The notes under the pieces: generated by a model
What the model saw: the letters and a program-made list of their open reading frames with translations, nothing else
Database searches by the model: none
What the model was told of the DNA's origin: nothing
Shown: positions 12,201 to 13,300 of the stretch, piece by piece
Position numbering within the stretch: position 1 is the first letter of the stretch
Layout: each line of letters begins with the position of its first letter
Position numbers and translations under genes: made by a program
Assembly: GCA_050732635.1 (NCBI GenBank)
Contig: JBOHRE010000088.1
Coordinates: forward strand, 1-13,300
Reading direction: 5' to 3'
Length of the DNA: 13,300 bases
Source of the DNA: JBOHRE01 sp050732635
GTDB taxonomy: Bacteria; Gemmatimonadota; Gemmatimonadetes; Longimicrobiales; RSA9

Positions 12201-12269
12201 GCCGGGGTCCGCCTGCGTCACGCTCCCGGCTGCACCGGCAGCGGCGGTCGGCAGCGGGCGTGCTGAAGA

Positions 12270-13300
<1,031 letters not shown>

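Noticed and set aside
12229..12242. GCTGC-ACCG-GCAGC hairpin between the convergent flavoprotein and hydrolase genes
   Set aside because: A 5-bp stem without a T-run is too weak to call a terminator.

Overview
The window is about 13.3 kb of very GC-rich bacterial chromosome (by eye roughly 68-70% GC, with strong G/C preference at third codon positions). The gene content suggests an environmental Gram-negative-like lineage with complex signalling, such as Gemmatimonadota, Acidobacteriota, or a myxobacterial or gammaproteobacterial relative. Clues are a DUF1800/DUF1501 pair, a TIGR02999-type ECF sigma factor next to a giant Ser/Thr kinase-TPR protein, and lipobox-bearing secreted proteins. I cannot fix the phylum from sequence alone. 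I see no rRNA, tRNA, CRISPR array, insertion sequence or phage gene.

Layout, left to right. (1) Positions 1-2404, plus strand: the 3' part of a DUF1800 gene followed at 2 bp by a DUF1501 gene with a twin-arginine-like N-terminus, a widely conserved export-associated pair. (2) Positions 2448-2920, plus strand: a MarR-family regulator with a good sigma70-type promoter and a perfect 14-bp palindrome lying over its own start codon. The layout predicts a leaderless, autorepressed transcript. (3) Positions 3001-8576, minus strand: an apparent three-gene signalling operon. It runs from an ECF sigma factor, through a 1566-residue Ser/Thr kinase / cyclase-like / STAND ATPase / TPR protein (GTGA overlap with the sigma gene), to a small DUF4242 protein. 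(4) Positions 8577-8864: a divergent intergenic region of 288 bp. (5) Positions 8865-12200, plus strand: a secreted lipoprotein of unknown function, a vanadium-haloperoxidase/PAP2-type lipoprotein with a complete catalytic set, and an acyl-CoA dehydrogenase-fold flavoprotein. They are closely spaced and possibly co-transcribed. (6) Positions 12270-13300, minus strand: a beta-lactamase-fold serine hydrolase whose 5' end lies beyond the window.

The most interesting unit is the sigma/kinase operon. The sigma factor lacks most of the acidic region 2.2 motif that normally contacts RNA polymerase and has Thr/Ser there instead, no anti-sigma gene is present, and an apparently active Hanks-type kinase is translationally coupled to it. 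This matches the logic of phosphorylation-activated sigma factors (EcfP/PknT of Vibrio parahaemolyticus). In the kinase protein, the central class III cyclase domain has lost its metal-binding residues. It is therefore probably a sensory or structural pseudo-cyclase between the kinase and the STAND/TPR sensor half.
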